Shown in pieces: positions 21,289 to 33,273 of a stretch of DNA of 64,000 bases. Positions within the stretch are counted from its first letter, which is position 1. The number at the start of each line of letters is the position of its first letter. The DNA comes from Lucinisca nassula (Eukaryota; Mollusca; Bivalvia; Lucinida; Lucinidae), in NCBI GenBank assembly GCA_963580285.1, contig OY757011.1:118043037-118107036 (forward strand), given 5' to 3'. The translations under genes were made by a program, and so were the position numbers. The notes under the pieces are model-generated. The model was not told the origin of the DNA. It did no database searches and saw only the letters and a program-made list of their open reading frames with translations.

Positions 21289-21423
21289 CTTGTCGTAGAT
21301 TCTGTTGAGAAGTCTAGGCACCATGGGTAACAAGGTTGGTCTCAATGCTTGAATGTCTTCAATGAGCAATTTAGGATCTCCACGGAAGAAGCCTATTCTT
21401 GCTCCAACACATAGCAACGTCAG
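21289..21423 (-). CDS. ACSL: ACSL exon D: substrate-binding region exon
   Basis: Fourth ACSL exon, 135 nt (45 codons), phase 0 on both sides. It reads from LTLLCVGARIGFFRGD through EDIQALRPTLLPMVPRLLN to RIYDK. In the ACSL family this is the conserved GFFQGDIRLL...VLRPT..PVVPRLLNRMYDK segment after the LPLAHMFER motif. The acceptor is ATTTTTGTAG|CTGACG and the donor is GACAAG|GTAGCAAG. An open frame continues past the donor into a neighbouring TTAA MITE (ending at 21257), but that extension is intronic. Its position 25 kb downstream of exon C and 6 kb upstream of exon E fits the gene order. Confidence 0.92.
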
Positions 21424-21519
21424 CTACAAAAATTCGGGACATCACTTTAACTGTTAAACACTAAAAAAAACTTCTAGAGCAGATGGCAATCTATTTTTAT
21501 ATTTATTTTTCAGAGAATA

Positions 21520-21925
21520 TAAGAATCTTATATGGGTGTGAGGGGTGGATTGAAAAATCCGTCCCGAGGGACACTGTCCGGCATCACGAGGCTTGCCGAG
21601 TGATGCCGGACAGTGATCCCGAGGGATGGATTTTTCTATCCACCCCTCACACCCATATTGGATTCTTTTTCTTGCATACCTTCCATTTCTACTGTGAATT
21701 TTTAATGCTGCTGTCACTTCGGTTACCGACGTCCGCCATTTTGTGATGACACAACAGGAATGTTTAGTGACATCACGCATGACGACCCCGCGCATGAGGT
21801 TGTAATCAACCAGTGCATTTATCAAACACGCGATTATATTCGATTTGGGGTTGGAACACCAGGGTCAGAACATAAATTTCTATCCCAGGGTAAAATCACG
21901 GATTTCCTTGTCTGGTTGGCAAGAA
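21520..21925. mobile_element. Foldback element plus body, copy 1
   Basis: A hairpin (21520-21672) has arms TATGGGTGTGAGGGGTGGAT and ATCCACCCCTCACACCCATA and inner arms ACTGTCCGGCATCAC / GTGATGCCGGACAGT. It is followed by a conserved 250-bp body ending TATCCCAGGGTAAAATCACG. The same unit recurs at 48410-48815, and a diverged one at 48825-49150. Confidence 0.7.
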
Positions 21926-22283
21926 AAGAAAAGTAAGCTTTGAATTTCATGTGAATTGTCTGCTTGCACACAAAAAATGCCAAGCCTACATTCTTTGAAA
22001 AATAAGAAAAATACAGAGGACTCGCGATAAAACGCTAGTATTTGTTCCCTATTATTGTGCCATTATAATGACTTTGTCGTTATTAAGAATCCCAGTTAGG
22101 AGTATGATGGGTTATAAAAGGTCTTTTTCACATCATTGCTCCAAGAAACAAATGTTATAGACAAATTTTGTTAGAATCGCCTTGATGAATTCATTCCATA
22201 ACGAGTTTTGCCGTCAGTATAAAGAGGGTGACTGTACATTCAAACTTAAAAGGCTTAAACAAATTTGGAAGTATGAAAATTTG
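21926..22283. other. No feature recognised
   Basis: Intronic sequence without recognisable exon or repeat ends. A fragment of the hairpin family (TTAGAATCGCCTTGATG) is at 22170. Confidence 0.4.
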
Positions 22284-22496
22284 TTAACCTTTGTCCTGCT
22301 GAATATTTTAATATGCCACACCCACTACTGATTATCAGCCAATCCGATTACTTGATGCAAATTATTGCAACAAATTCACACTCTGAATGACAAACAATGT
22401 AGATCCTGATCAGATGGCTTCTTCAGAAGCCATCTGATCTGGATCTACACTGTTTGAAAGATAAGACATATCCAGGCTCAGCAGGACAAGGGTTAA
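22284..22496. mobile_element. TTAA MITE family 1, inverted orientation
   Basis: TTAACCTTTGTCCTGCTG and CAGCAGGACAAGGGTTAA at the ends; perfect core palindrome CAGATGGCTTCTTCAGAAGC with CATCTG. Confidence 0.85.
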
Positions 22497-22884
22497 GAGA
22501 TTGGGGTAGTTTGCACCACAGAGGGTTAACCACAGCACCAGGTCACTCAATATTCATTAGACTTTGGAGTGGACATGCTACTCAATAACTGTCAAACCCC
22601 AATCAATTACAACTATGTTGCTACATCCTTTGATCACCAAACTACAGGTTTTTACATCACAAATTGACAAGGATAGAAAAGTATTAGGCCAGTCATGACA
22701 CAGTAAGTGTGCAGGTATCCAATCAGATATATTGCACTTTCAGTCATCAGCATCTGTTCATGTGACAAGTATGCCATGCAAAGAAACTGTGAGTGTTTGG
22801 TGTATATTTCTGGTGCACTGACCTCTAGAATTAACATCTCAGAATGAACCACTTTGATCTGCTACATTTTACTAAAACTTTAAT
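22497..22884. other. No feature recognised
   Basis: Single-copy-looking intron sequence. The open frames are short and show no known motif. Confidence 0.4.
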
Positions 22885-23172
22885 GTTTGTTTGTATTGGA
22901 GTTTACGGACTAGTCAACACTATTTAGGTCATTTTTGAGCCGGTCGGTTTACATATCCACACCTTTCCTGGGCAGGCTTATACATAAGCCGCTAACCAGT
23001 ACAGTGCACATTCTTTCGCCAGAAACTGACAACTGTCCTTCTTGAATCAGCGGAAGGGAGAGAATGACTGTAGAAAAGATTTCATGATCAATCTGCATGA
23101 AAGAATGTTGCCAACCCCGGCAGGAATCAAACCCAGAATCAGACACCCATCTGACTGAGCTACCGAGGCCGA
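22885..23172 (-). mobile_element. SINE-C, full-length head
   Basis: The minus strand begins GGCCTCGGTAGCTCAGTCAG (A box), with a B-box-like GGTTTGATTCCTGCC and the core block ACTGGTTAGCGGCTTATG. It ends CTCCAATACAAACAAAC. No clear target duplication. Confidence 0.85.
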
Positions 23173-23299
23173 AAGTCCAATGGATATTGAAGTTGATAGT
23201 GCAATGGCGGGGATTATTAACCTTAAGATGCCAAGAAAAACTGCTTTTTCACTTCAAAGGATTTTCATTAAACATTGGTCCTAAGTGTTGTATGTAAAA

Positions 23300-23480
23300 G
23301 TTGTCTGCTGAATCGTCTTTCAAACTTTTCAAACATATATTTGCATACAGGCAAATTGAGTGCATACAGTCAAATAGTGTGGACTCAGATCAGACTGCTC
23401 CCACCTAAGGAACAGTCTGATCTGTTTACAACACTGATTTTTAAAGCAACCAACAGACAACAAAGCTGACAATTGTTGTG
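23300..23480. mobile_element. Palindromic MITE, inverted copy of 20025-20215
   Basis: AGTTGTCTGCTGAATCGTC at left and CTGACAATTGTTGTGATTGG at right, with AGATCAGACTGCTCC and GGAACAGTCTGATCT facing each other. Confidence 0.6.
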
Positions 23481-23488
23481 ATTGGCAT

Positions 23489-23727
23489 TTAAGGGGAATG
23501 GGAAAACCTTCAGGGGAGGCAACTCCTACAAAAGTATTTTTGTCTACCATGTCAATAGGGATCAACTCTTAAAGAATTTGCTCCTAAGGGGCAAATACTT
23601 TTCTTTTAGAGTAGACCCTTTTTTAATTAGGACAGGGCTTACAGAAAAGCGTACAGGAAGTCCCGAAAGTTGTCTCCCTTTGAAAAATGGCGGGGGGAAA
23701 TCTGCCAGGTGTTCCCATTCCCCTTAA
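23489..23727. mobile_element. GGGGAATGGGAACACC MITE, copy 3, TTAA on both sides
   Basis: TTAAGGGGAATGGGAAAACC and GGTGTTCCCATTCCCCTTAA bound 239 bp. The internal hairpin is AAAGAATTTGCTCC / GGGGCAAATACTTTTC. Confidence 0.85.
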
Positions 23728-23810
23728 GGGGGAAGGAGTATTTTTAAATAAAATGAATGCTGAACCTTTGAATGGTATTTCTGCTATAAACTTATAATAT
23801 GGGTACATGA

Positions 23811-24160
23811 ATATGTATTTATCATATGACGTCGCGTCTGAGAGTGAAATAACATCATGTAATAAATTTGATAATCCACTAGTGGATTAATATGCAAATT
23901 AGTCAGATATGCCCCGTAACATTACATGTACGACTTCCTTAACGACGTCGCGTTTACTAATGGCGGATTATTGACATTTTTGTAAAACAATCGGGAAAAA
24001 AATCATTTAAAATGTCATATGATAAATACAATCTTGCATTCGTGCTCATAAATTATTGAATTTATTAACTCCTTGAGGAAAACGGATAAAATGCTCGGCA
24101 AAGCCTCGCATTTTATCCCTTTTCCTCAACTCCTTTAATAAATTCAATAATACATGAACA
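23811..24160. repeat. Nested inverted repeats with a foldback hairpin
   Basis: TATTTATCATATGAC near 23817 is mirrored by GTCATATGATAAATA near 24013. The hairpin at 24053-24150 has arms TTGAATTTATTAACTCC..GAGGAAAA and their complement around ATGCTCGGCAAAGCCTCGCA. Confidence 0.65.
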
Positions 24161-24261
24161 CTCATGTAAGATCCTCTATATATTCTTGCATAAAGTCCAA
24201 TGAAGCTATTCTTGAATGAGCCAGAAACCATGTTCAAACAACAAAACCCATTTTCAAATCA

Positions 24262-24339
24262 CGAAATTGCACGACCCGCAGAAAAAGCAACCGACTGAAG
24301 TCGGTTTTTTCTAAGAGTGCCCTAAAATCACCGTGTCAT

Positions 24340-24370
<31 letters not shown>

Positions 24371-26470
24371 GTCTGTCATTCTGTCTGTCCGTCCGTAACC
24401 CGTTTGTGAAAATTGGTGATAGTGACTTAACCGCTTGGAATATTTAAACAATTTTTGGCATACTGATAGATATCAATGAGATCTAACCAATGAACTTACG
24501 AAATATTACATTCCATTTAGTATAGCCTCGCCGAGGCGAAAAATGTGAAAAATTTCGAACATTTTTGAACTGCTTCTCATCGGAAACCGTTGGGCCGATT
24601 GAAGTCAAATTTCATATGGAGCCTCTATGGGATGGGGGAAACCAAAATTTGCTCATGGGGTCAAGGTCACATGACCAAAATGGCCGCCAAGCCATATATG
24701 GTTTGTCTGTCTGTCCGTCCGTAACCCGTTTGTGAAAATTGGTGATAGTGACTTAACCGCTTGGAATATTTAAACAATTTTTGGCATACTGATAGATATC
24801 AATGAGATCTAACCAATGAACTTGCGAAATATTACATTCCATTTAGTATAGCCTCGCCGAGGCGAAAAATGTGAAAATTTTCGAACTGCTTCTCCTCGGA
24901 AACCGTTGGGCCGATTGAAGTCAAATTTCATATGGAGCCTCTATGGGATAGGGAAACCAAAATTTGCTCATGGGGTCCAGGTCACATGACCAAAATGGCC
25001 GCCAAGCCATATATGGTAAAAACCCTTCAAAAATAGTCTTCTCCAGAACCACTGGGCAAATTTCCACGAAACTTGATAAATAGCATCTGGGATGTAGGCC
25101 TATCATAAATTGCTAAAATGGTGACCCTGGGTTGACCTTGACCTTCTTTGGGTCCGTCCGTAACCCGTTTGTGAAAATTGGTGATAGTGACTTAACCGCT
25201 TGGAATATTTAAACAATTTTTGGCATACTGATAGATATCAATGAGATCTAACCAATGAACTTACGAAATATTACATTCCATTTAGTATAGCCTCGCCGAG
25301 GCGAAAAATGTGAAATTTTTTTAACATTTTTGAACTGCTTCTCCTCGGAAACCGTTGGGCCGATTGAAGTCAAATTTCATATGGAGCCTCTATGGGATGG
25401 GGGAAACCAAAATTTGCTCATGGGGTCAAGGTCACATGACCAAAATGGCCGCCAAGCAATATATGGTTTGTCTGTCTGTCTGTCCGTAACCCGTTTGTGA
25501 AAATTGGTGATAGTGACTTAACCGCTTGGAATATTTAAACAATTTTTGGCATACTGATAGATATCAATGAGATCTAACCAATGAACTTGCGAAATATTAC
25601 ATTCCATTTAGTATAGCTTCGCCGAGGCGAAAAATGTGAAAATTTTCGAACTGCTTCTCCTCGGAAACCGTTGGGCCGATGGAAATCAAATTTCATATGG
25701 AGCCTCTATGGGATGGGGGAAACCAAAAATTGCTCATGGGGTCCAGGACACATGACCAAAATGGCCGCCAAGCCATATATGGTCTGTCTATCTGTCCGTC
25801 CGTAACCCGTTTGTGAAAATTGGTGATAGTGACTTAACCGCTTGGAATATTTAAACAATTTTTGGCATACTGATAAATATCAATGAGATCTTATCAATGA
25901 ACTTGCGAAATATTACATTCCATTTAGTACAGCCTCGCCGAGGCGAAAAATGTGAAAATTTTCGAACTGCTTCTCCTCGGAAATCGTTGGGCCGATTGAA
26001 GTCAAATTTCATATGGAGCCTCTACGGGATGGGGGAAACCAAAATTTCCTCATGGGGTCCAGGCCACATGACCAAAATGGCCGCCAAGCAATATTTGGTA
26101 AAGACCCTTCAAAAATAGTCTTCTCCAGAACCACTGTGCAGATTTCCACGAAACTTGATAAATAGCATCTGGAACGTAGGCCCATCATAAATTGCTAAAA
26201 TGGTGACCCTGGGTTGACCTTGACCTTCTTTGTGCCTAGGTCAAACTTTGACACATATGCTTTTGTGTTGGATTTTATCCTGCAAACGATTCAGAATACA
26301 GTACTAAAGTATAAGATATATTTTTGCTCCTTACGATAAGGCGCATTTATTGGGGGAACCGTTTTATGTCCAGGTCACATGACCAAAATGGCCGCCATAC
26401 CCATATATGGTAACACTCATAAAGCTAAAAGCATCCGGCGGGTCGTGCACTTCAGCTGAAGCACTGGTTC
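24262..26470 (-). mobile_element. Rolling-circle-type element, GCACGACCCGC family
   Basis: On the minus strand it opens with a CTTCAGCTGAAG stem and GTGCACGACCCGCCGG. It closes with a GGACGGACAGACAGAATGACAG-type microsatellite, the stem-loop AACCGACTTCAGTCGGTT and GCGGGTCGTGCA. Five units start at 24395, 24721, 25160, 25486 and 25802 (GTAACCCGTTTGTGAAAATT) and are about 320 bp each. Two carry an extra ~115-bp block (25017, 26098). Contains TCCGTCC runs on the plus strand. Confidence 0.75.
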
Positions 26471-26489
26471 ATGTACTGTTTGGTTTGAA

Positions 26490-27918
26490 GTTTATTAATC
26501 CCCCAGAGAAGGGATTACCTATAGGAATGGCCTTCGTCTGTCCATTTGTCCATCTGTCCATCCATCCATGTCTGTCGATCTGTCTTTCTGTAACACTTTC
26601 TTGTCCGCTCCATAAAATTATCTCCTTTAGAAGCCTCCGTGGTGTAGTGGTTACGCTACTGGCCTTGTTAACCAGGGATCGCAGGATCGATCCCGGGCTT
26701 CTCCAGACTTTAGGATGAGTCTTTCAACCGAGGTCCCGTCTCCGTATGACCTTAGCTGTTGGTGGGACGTAAAACTCTAACACTCACTCGCTCACTCCAT
26801 ATCTCCTATACCTTTCAAAGGATTTTCATTAAACATTGGTCAAATATTCTTTTCAGTGAGCTGATGTCCAGAACCCATAAATGAACCATGCCAACTCAAG
26901 GTCAAAGTCATATTTGAAGGTCAAGAGTTTGAAACTTTGAATTTTGTGTCCATTCCATATCTCCTTTACCCCTGCAAGGATTCTCATTAAACTTTGGTCA
27001 TTTATCCCCCTCAGTGAGCTGATGTGCAGAACCCGTAATTGAACCATGCCGACTCATGGTCAAGGTGATATTTGAAGGTCACAAGCTTGGAATTTTGTGT
27101 CCATTCCATATCTCCTTTACCCCTCAAAGGATTTTCATTAAACTTTGGTCAATTATCCCCCTCAGTGAGCTTATGTGCAGAGCCCATGAATGAATCATGC
27201 TGACACCAGGTCAAGGTCACACTGGAAGGTCACGAGTTTGAAACTTTGAATTTTGTGTCCGTCCCATAACTCGTTTACCCTTCAAAGGATTTTCATTTAA
27301 CATTGGTCAAATGTCCCCCTCAGTGAGCAGATTTGCATAACACATAAATAAACCATGCTGACTCAAGGTCAAGGTCACAGTTGAAGGTCACGAGTTTGAA
27401 ACTTTGAATTTTGTGTCTGTTCCATATCTCCTTTACCCATTAAATTATCGTCAATAACACATGAAATTCAAATATCCCCCTCAGTGAGCTGATATGCAGA
27501 ACCCATAAATAAACAATGGCAAAAATAAGGTCAAGGTCACAGGTGAAGTTCAGAATGTTTGAAACTTGGAATTTTGTGTCATTTCCATATCTCCTTTACC
27601 CATTAAACTATCCGATATCATCAAATATCTCCCTCAGTGAGCTGATGTGCAGAACCCATAAATAAACCCTGCCAACTCAAGGTCAAGGTCACAGAAGGTC
27701 ACGAGTTTGAAACTTGGAATTTTGTGTCCGTTCCGTATCTCCTTTACCCCTGGAAGGATTTTCATTAAACTTTTGTGAAATATACCCCCTCAGTGAGCTG
27801 ATGTGCAGAACCCATAAAAAAAAACATGCCAACTCAAGATCAAAGTCACAGGTGAAGGTCACAAGGTTGAGCCTTGGTATAAAGTTTGGCTGTCCCTTTG
27901 ACTGCTTTCTTGTTTTGA
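26490..27918 (-). mobile_element. Rolling-circle-type element, GGGGGATT end
   Basis: The minus strand starts AACAAGAAAGCAGTCAAAGG and ends with a GACAGATGGACAAATGGACAG microsatellite and the hairpin AATCCCTTCTCTGGGGGATT. About seven units of ~155 bp (AAGGATTTTCATTAAAC, CCCCCTCAGTGAGCTGATG) form the core and carry AAGGTCAAGGTCAC. A SINE-B is nested at its 3' side. The 5' counterpart of the hairpin motif was not seen. Confidence 0.65.
26632..26796 (+). mobile_element. SINE-B, full length
   Basis: Starts AGCCTCCGTGGTGTAGTGG (A box) with GCAGGATCGATCCCGGGC (B box) and ends GGGACGTAAAACTCTAACAC plus CACTCACTCGCTCACTC. Host text on both sides (CATAAAATTATCTCCTTT and CATATCTCCTATA) looks like an old, diverged duplication. 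It is a retroposed tRNA derivative, not a tRNA gene. Confidence 0.85.
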
Positions 27919-29649
27919 TTGCTTCACATACAAGAATACAAAAAAGACAAATACATATGGTCCAGGATCTGACATTAAGCCAATGGCTTGTGCGTAGATC
28001 ATCTCTTGGTACACAGTAAAATGTACAGAGATACTGTGAATGGTCAGGAATCATTAAGCAGCATAATATGCAGAGAGACATCAAAGGGGGTCTTTCAAGG
28101 TATAGGAAATTTGCATTGGTTTCTGCCCACGCTTGGATTTTGATGAAAGTATGCACAATAATTGCCTTGGGTATAACCATTATAATTACGATGCATTCAC
28201 TTTTAAATTTTATTTCCGTAGTAAATTTATTACATATTTTAAAAAGTCTCTATCACAACAGCGAGTACTCTCATATAAACTTGTCTACAGTATTCAGAGT
28301 TTCATATATCTAATGCTGCTATGTTTTATTAATTAAAGCCATAATTGATGAGTTAGTTGATACTATGAATGACCTCATATGTCTTGTAATAGTGGCTGGG
28401 CATTCAGTTTTCTTTGATGGTGTCCCCATATTTCAGCTCCTATTTTTGTATTCATTAAAATTTTATATGCATTTTTACCATGTTCCAATTTTTGTCAAGA
28501 CACCATTTTAGCATAAAAACTATCCACATATCTTAGGAACATGTTGATGAATTTTGATGGAAATTGAGGACCGGTAACATTGTGTTTTAACAGACTGAAT
28601 ACTGATAGTCCTGATTCAGCAAAATGTGAAATTATATGATAATCATGTTTTGGTCATGCTGTTTAATAAAACTTTACTATTGCTTTCAATTTGGATGGCT
28701 GTAGTATAGTATGGTTTGTGTAAGTAGTTCATAGCATAATTATAAGTATTATTTCAAAACATCCATTTGGGTAAATTTGCCCCCTATGGAACAAACTATT
28801 TTGTCTACAGAACTATACCGCAAAGGTTATGATGACAAACATCATCAAACGCACCCATGTAATCATGTGCACAGTTTTCTTTCTGTCTTTCTTGTCTAAT
28901 TTGGTAATGGTGCTAAGTAGATGTTTAGATTTAACATTCAAATCAACAACATACCAGTCACTTTAGATGTTGCTTCAGATTTTGTAAGATTTGTTATCCG
29001 ACTCGAGATAAATGACTCTCAAGTCAAACTGTTGTTTGTTTATTTAACCCTAACTGTCCATTTAAAAAGAAAGGTTTACTCTAGGGAAAATCAGTAACAC
29101 TTGAGATTACTTTTCCTGGACATTAAGTTTTCAGAATTCGTATCTGCATAGGCACTAGCAAATCTATCTTTTTTTGTATAGCCCCTATGAACGAAATCAA
29201 ACGGCTTCCTGAAGCTGTATTCCAAAGCCATTTGAATTTCCTTTTAGAATTCACATGGTCATACATTTGTCAGTGTTCCAAAACTTATGTGATCATGATT
29301 GTGTTGTCTATATATTTGTAAAGACCTTTCACTTCATTTACCTATCTCAGCAGTTGTTGCAGTAATTACAAAGCACATTATGGAAGATATCAAGAAGCAT
29401 TTAAACTGTTGATAATAATTATTCAATCTGTGAGTAGTTATCGCATTACTCATAGGATTTTAAATTATTTTCAGTAAATACATTGTGATGCTTTTTCTGT
29501 CCAAACACTGCAATGCTCTTTCTAAGCTGAGAGATACATTGCACAGAAGTGTACTGGTAATTATTAATGAACAAAAAGCAAGCAAGAACAGTGCTTAAAA
29601 AAACAGTGAACGAAACATTCAAGAAGTGGTTGAAACTTTTACAACCAGA
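27919..29649. other. Single-copy intron, no gene recognised
   Basis: About 1.7 kb of AT-rich sequence without repeat structure. A 163-codon minus-strand frame (27689-28180) is half composed of the neighbouring array and shows no domain. No ACSL exon is expected here because exons C and D join directly in phase. Confidence 0.5.
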
Positions 29650-31615
29650 AACAAGAGGGCCCAGAGGGCCCTGGTTCGCTCACCTGATCCAAAGCATAAC
29701 AAGTGGGCCCCGGGCAGGGTCAATTTTGGCCCCAGGGCTAATATTTGAACAATCTTGGTAGAGGTCCACAAAATGAAGCTTCATATCGAATATGAAAGAC
29801 CTGGGCTTTCTGCTTTCAGAGAAGAAGATTTTAAAGGTTTACCCTGCATATAGAAGTCTATGTAAAACAAGATTTTGCCTATATAAGTCTATGTTAAACC
29901 AAAGGGCACCGGAGCGGGGGCATTTTTGGCCCCAGGGCTATAATTTGAACAATCTTGGTAGAGGTCCACTAGCTGAAGCTTCATAACAAATATCAAAGAC
30001 CTAAGCCTTGTGTTTCAGAGAAGATAATTTTTAAAGATTTTCCCTATATAAGTCTATGTAAAACCAAAGGGCCACATGGCGGGAGCATTTTTGGTCTCAG
30101 GGCTATAATTTGAACAATCTTTATAGAGGTCCACTAGCTGAAGCTTCATAACAAATATCAAAGACCTAAGCCTTGTGGTTTCAGAGAAGAAGATTTTTCA
30201 AGATTTCCCTATATAAGTCTATGTAAAACCAAAGGGCCCCGGAGCGGGGGCATTTTTGGCCCCAGGGCTATAATTTGAACAATCTTGGTAGAGTTCCACA
30301 AGATGAAGCTTCATACCAAATATCAAAGACCTGGGCCTTGCAGTTTCAGAGAAGAAGATTTTTCAAGATTTTCCCTATATAAGCCCATGTTAAACCAAAG
30401 GGCCCCCATGCGGGGGAGCATTTTTAGCTCCAGCACTATAATTTGAATAATCTTGGTAGGGGTCCACTAGATGAAGCTTCATACCAAATATCAAAGACCT
30501 GGGCCTTGCAGTTTCAGAGAAGAAGATTTTAAAAGATTTTCCCTATATAAGCCTATGTAAAACAAAAGGGCCCTGGTGTGGGGGCATTTTTGGCCCCAGC
30601 ACTATAATTTGAACAATCTTGGTAGGGGTCCACTAGATGAAGCTTCATACCAAATATCAAAGACCTGGGCCTAGCGGTTTCAGAGAAGAAGATTTTTCAA
30701 GATTTTCCCTATATAAGCCCATGTAAAACCAAAGGGCCCCCGTGCGGGGGCATTTTTAGCTTCAGCATTATAATTTGAACAATCTTGGTAGGGGTCCACT
30801 AGATAAAGCTTCATACCTAATATCAAAGACCTGGGCCTTGCGGTTTCAGAGAAGAAGATTTTTTTAAAGATTTTCCCTATATAAGCCCATGTAAAACCAA
30901 AGGGCCCCCGTGCGGGGCAGCACTATAATTTGAACAATCTTGGTAGGGGTCCACTAGATGAAGCTTCATACCAAATATCAAAGACCTGGGCCTTGCGGTT
31001 TCAGAGAAGAAGATTTTTCAAGATTTTCCCTATATAAGCCCATGTAAAACCAAAGCGCCCCCGTGCGGGGGCATTTTTAGCTCCAGCACTATAATTTGAA
31101 CAATCTTGGTAGGGGTCCACTAGATGAAGCTTCATACCAAATATCAAAGATCTGGGCCTTGCGGTTTCAGAGAAGAAGATTTTTCAAGATTTTCCCTATA
31201 TAAGCCCATGTAAAACCAAAGGGCCCCCGTGCGGGGGCATTTTTGGCCCCAGCACTATAATTTGAACAATCTTGGTAGGGGTCCACTAGATTAAGCTTCA
31301 TACCAAATATCAAAGACCTGGGCCTTGCGGTTTCAGAGAAGAAGATTTTTTAAGTTTTCGGTGAAAAAAATCTATTTTTGGCTACTGTGACCTATATGTG
31401 CAACAGACCGGAACCATTTGAACAACTTTGAAAGGGGACCACCTAAGGTTCATTCCTGTGAAGTTTGGTCAAAATCCGATCAGTGGTTTAGGAGGAGATG
31501 TCGTTTGAAGAAAAGTTTACGGACGCACGCACGCACGGACGCACGCACGGATGCACGCACGGACAAAAAGTGATCCCAAAAGCTCACCTTGTCACTACGT
31601 GACAGGTGAGCTAAA
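29650..31615 (+). mobile_element. Rolling-circle-type element, CTCACCTGA family (element 2)
   Basis: AACAAGAGGGCCCAGAGGGC start, TTCGCTCACCTGATCC. The 166-bp core runs from about 29740 to 31340 (ten units, one shortened to 155 bp). Tail module CTTTGAAAGGGGACCACC, GCACGCACGGACGC microsatellite (31520-31563), 3' stem-loop CTCACCTTGTCACTACGTGA and CAGGTGAGCTAAA. The next element follows directly. Confidence 0.8.
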
Positions 31616-33222
31616 CCAGAGGACCATTGGTCCTGAATCGCTCACCTGACTTTTCTGAGGAAGTCCTCAAAGACTTTAACATGTGATCTTTGGCCAAGAG
31701 GGACCGAAGGTCTGTGTAACTGGGTGGGGATCTCAACTGTTTCCGAGATATTAAGCATTCAATGCAATAAAGGGAGTTGGCCCCCAGCCCCCCCCCCCCC
31801 CCCCCCCACTGGAACCGTAGGTCCAACGCTCCATTACACTGAATGCGACAAGAATATATATGGTTTATGGGTGGGGATCTTAACGGTTTCCGAGATATTA
31901 AGCATTTTGTGGAAAAAAGGGGGTTAGGCATGCCCCCCTCCCTCACCCAGGGACCCCCCGGGTCCAAAGGTCCATGTCACTGAATGCCCCTTATCATAAG
32001 GAACAAGAATATATATGGTTTGTGGGTGGGGATCTTAACCTTTTCCGAGATATTAAGCATTTTGAGCAAAAAAGGGGGAGGGGCATGCCCCCCCCCCCCC
32101 CGGACCCCTGGTACCCCAGGGTCCAAAGGTCCATGTCACTGAATGCGCCTCATCATAAAGAACAAGAGTATATATGGTTTATGGGTGGGGATCTTAACCG
32201 TTTCCGAGATATTAAGCATTTAATGCAAAAAAGGGGGTGGGGCATGCCCCCCTGGGACCCCCGGGTCCAAAGGTTCATGTCACTTAATGCGCCTTATGAT
32301 CAGGAACAAGAATATATATGGTTCATGGATAGAGATCTTAACCGTTTCCGAGATATTAAGCATTTTGTGCAAAAAAAAGGGGTGGGGCATGCCCCCCCCC
32401 CACCCCGGACCCCTGGTACCCCATGGTCCAAAAGTCCATGTCACTGAATGGGCCTCATCATAAGGAACAAGAGTATATATGGTTTATGGGTCGGGATCTT
32501 AACCGTTTCTGAGATATTAAGCATTTTGTGCAAAATAGGGGTGGGGCATGCCCCCCCCCCCCCCCCCCGGGAAACCCCGGTACCCAAAGGTCCAAAGGTC
32601 CATGTCACTGAATGCGCCTTATCATAAGAAACAAGAATATATATGGTTTATGGGTCGGGATCTTAGCCAAAAAGGGGGTGGGGCATGCCCCCCCCCGGGG
32701 GGGCCCAGGGTTCCAAAATCCACGTCACTAAATGCGCCTCATCATAAGGAATAAGAATATATATGGTTTAGTGGCATTATTTGTAACAGTTTGCAAGATA
32801 TCAGACATTTCTACTTTTTCCCATACAAATGCCCATGTTACCAAATTTAACCTTGGCGTAAAATAGGTCAAGGTCATCCCAGGGACACCATTTATGCAAT
32901 TTATGATGGGCCCATGTCCCAGGTGCTACATGCCAAGTTTCATGCAAATCGGCCCAGTGGTTCCGGAGGAGAAGATTTTCGAAGGGTTTTTACCATATAT
33001 GGGCATGGCGGCCATCTTGGTCATGTGACCTAGACCAAAAATGCAAACTTTCGTTCCCCCACCCCATGGAGCCTCCACATGAAATTTGACTACAATCGGC
33101 CCAGCGGTTCCGGAGGAGAAGACGTTTGAAAATGTGAACACACACACACACACACACACAGAATTTTTGCCTGGCCATACTATCAGCTCACCAATGAGCC
33201 TTCGGCTCAGGTGAGCTAAAAA
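31616..33222 (+). mobile_element. Rolling-circle-type element with ~155-bp array
   Basis: Begins ACCAGAGGACCATTGGTCC (stem-loop), then TCGCTCACCTGAC. Six units with TCCATGTCACTGAATGCGCC run to 32770; their C-runs reach 18 bases (about 31788). The tail has ATATGGGCATGGCGGCCATC and a (CA)n run at 33137-33160. It ends CAATGAGCCTTCGGCTCAGG then TGAGCTAAAAA. A 157-codon open frame within the array is not a gene. Confidence 0.75.
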
Positions 33223-33273
33223 TACTAAAAGCTCGCTTCCGATAAATTAACCACTATATTGGCAAAGTAAATA

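Noticed and set aside
21454..21825. 123-codon minus-strand open frame
   Set aside because: Runs through the foldback hairpin; the opposite strand carries a matching frame because the sequence is palindromic.
26632..26710. tRNA gene
   Set aside because: A and B boxes are present, but the sequence continues into a SINE body and tail and recurs; the cloverleaf is incomplete.
27689..28180. 163-codon minus-strand open frame
   Set aside because: Half is antisense to the ~155-bp array, the rest has no motif and no splice context.
31974..32447. 157-codon open frame with internal repeats (MSLNAPYHKEQEYIWF...)
   Set aside because: Periodic translation of the ~155-bp array; the same array gives frames on both strands.
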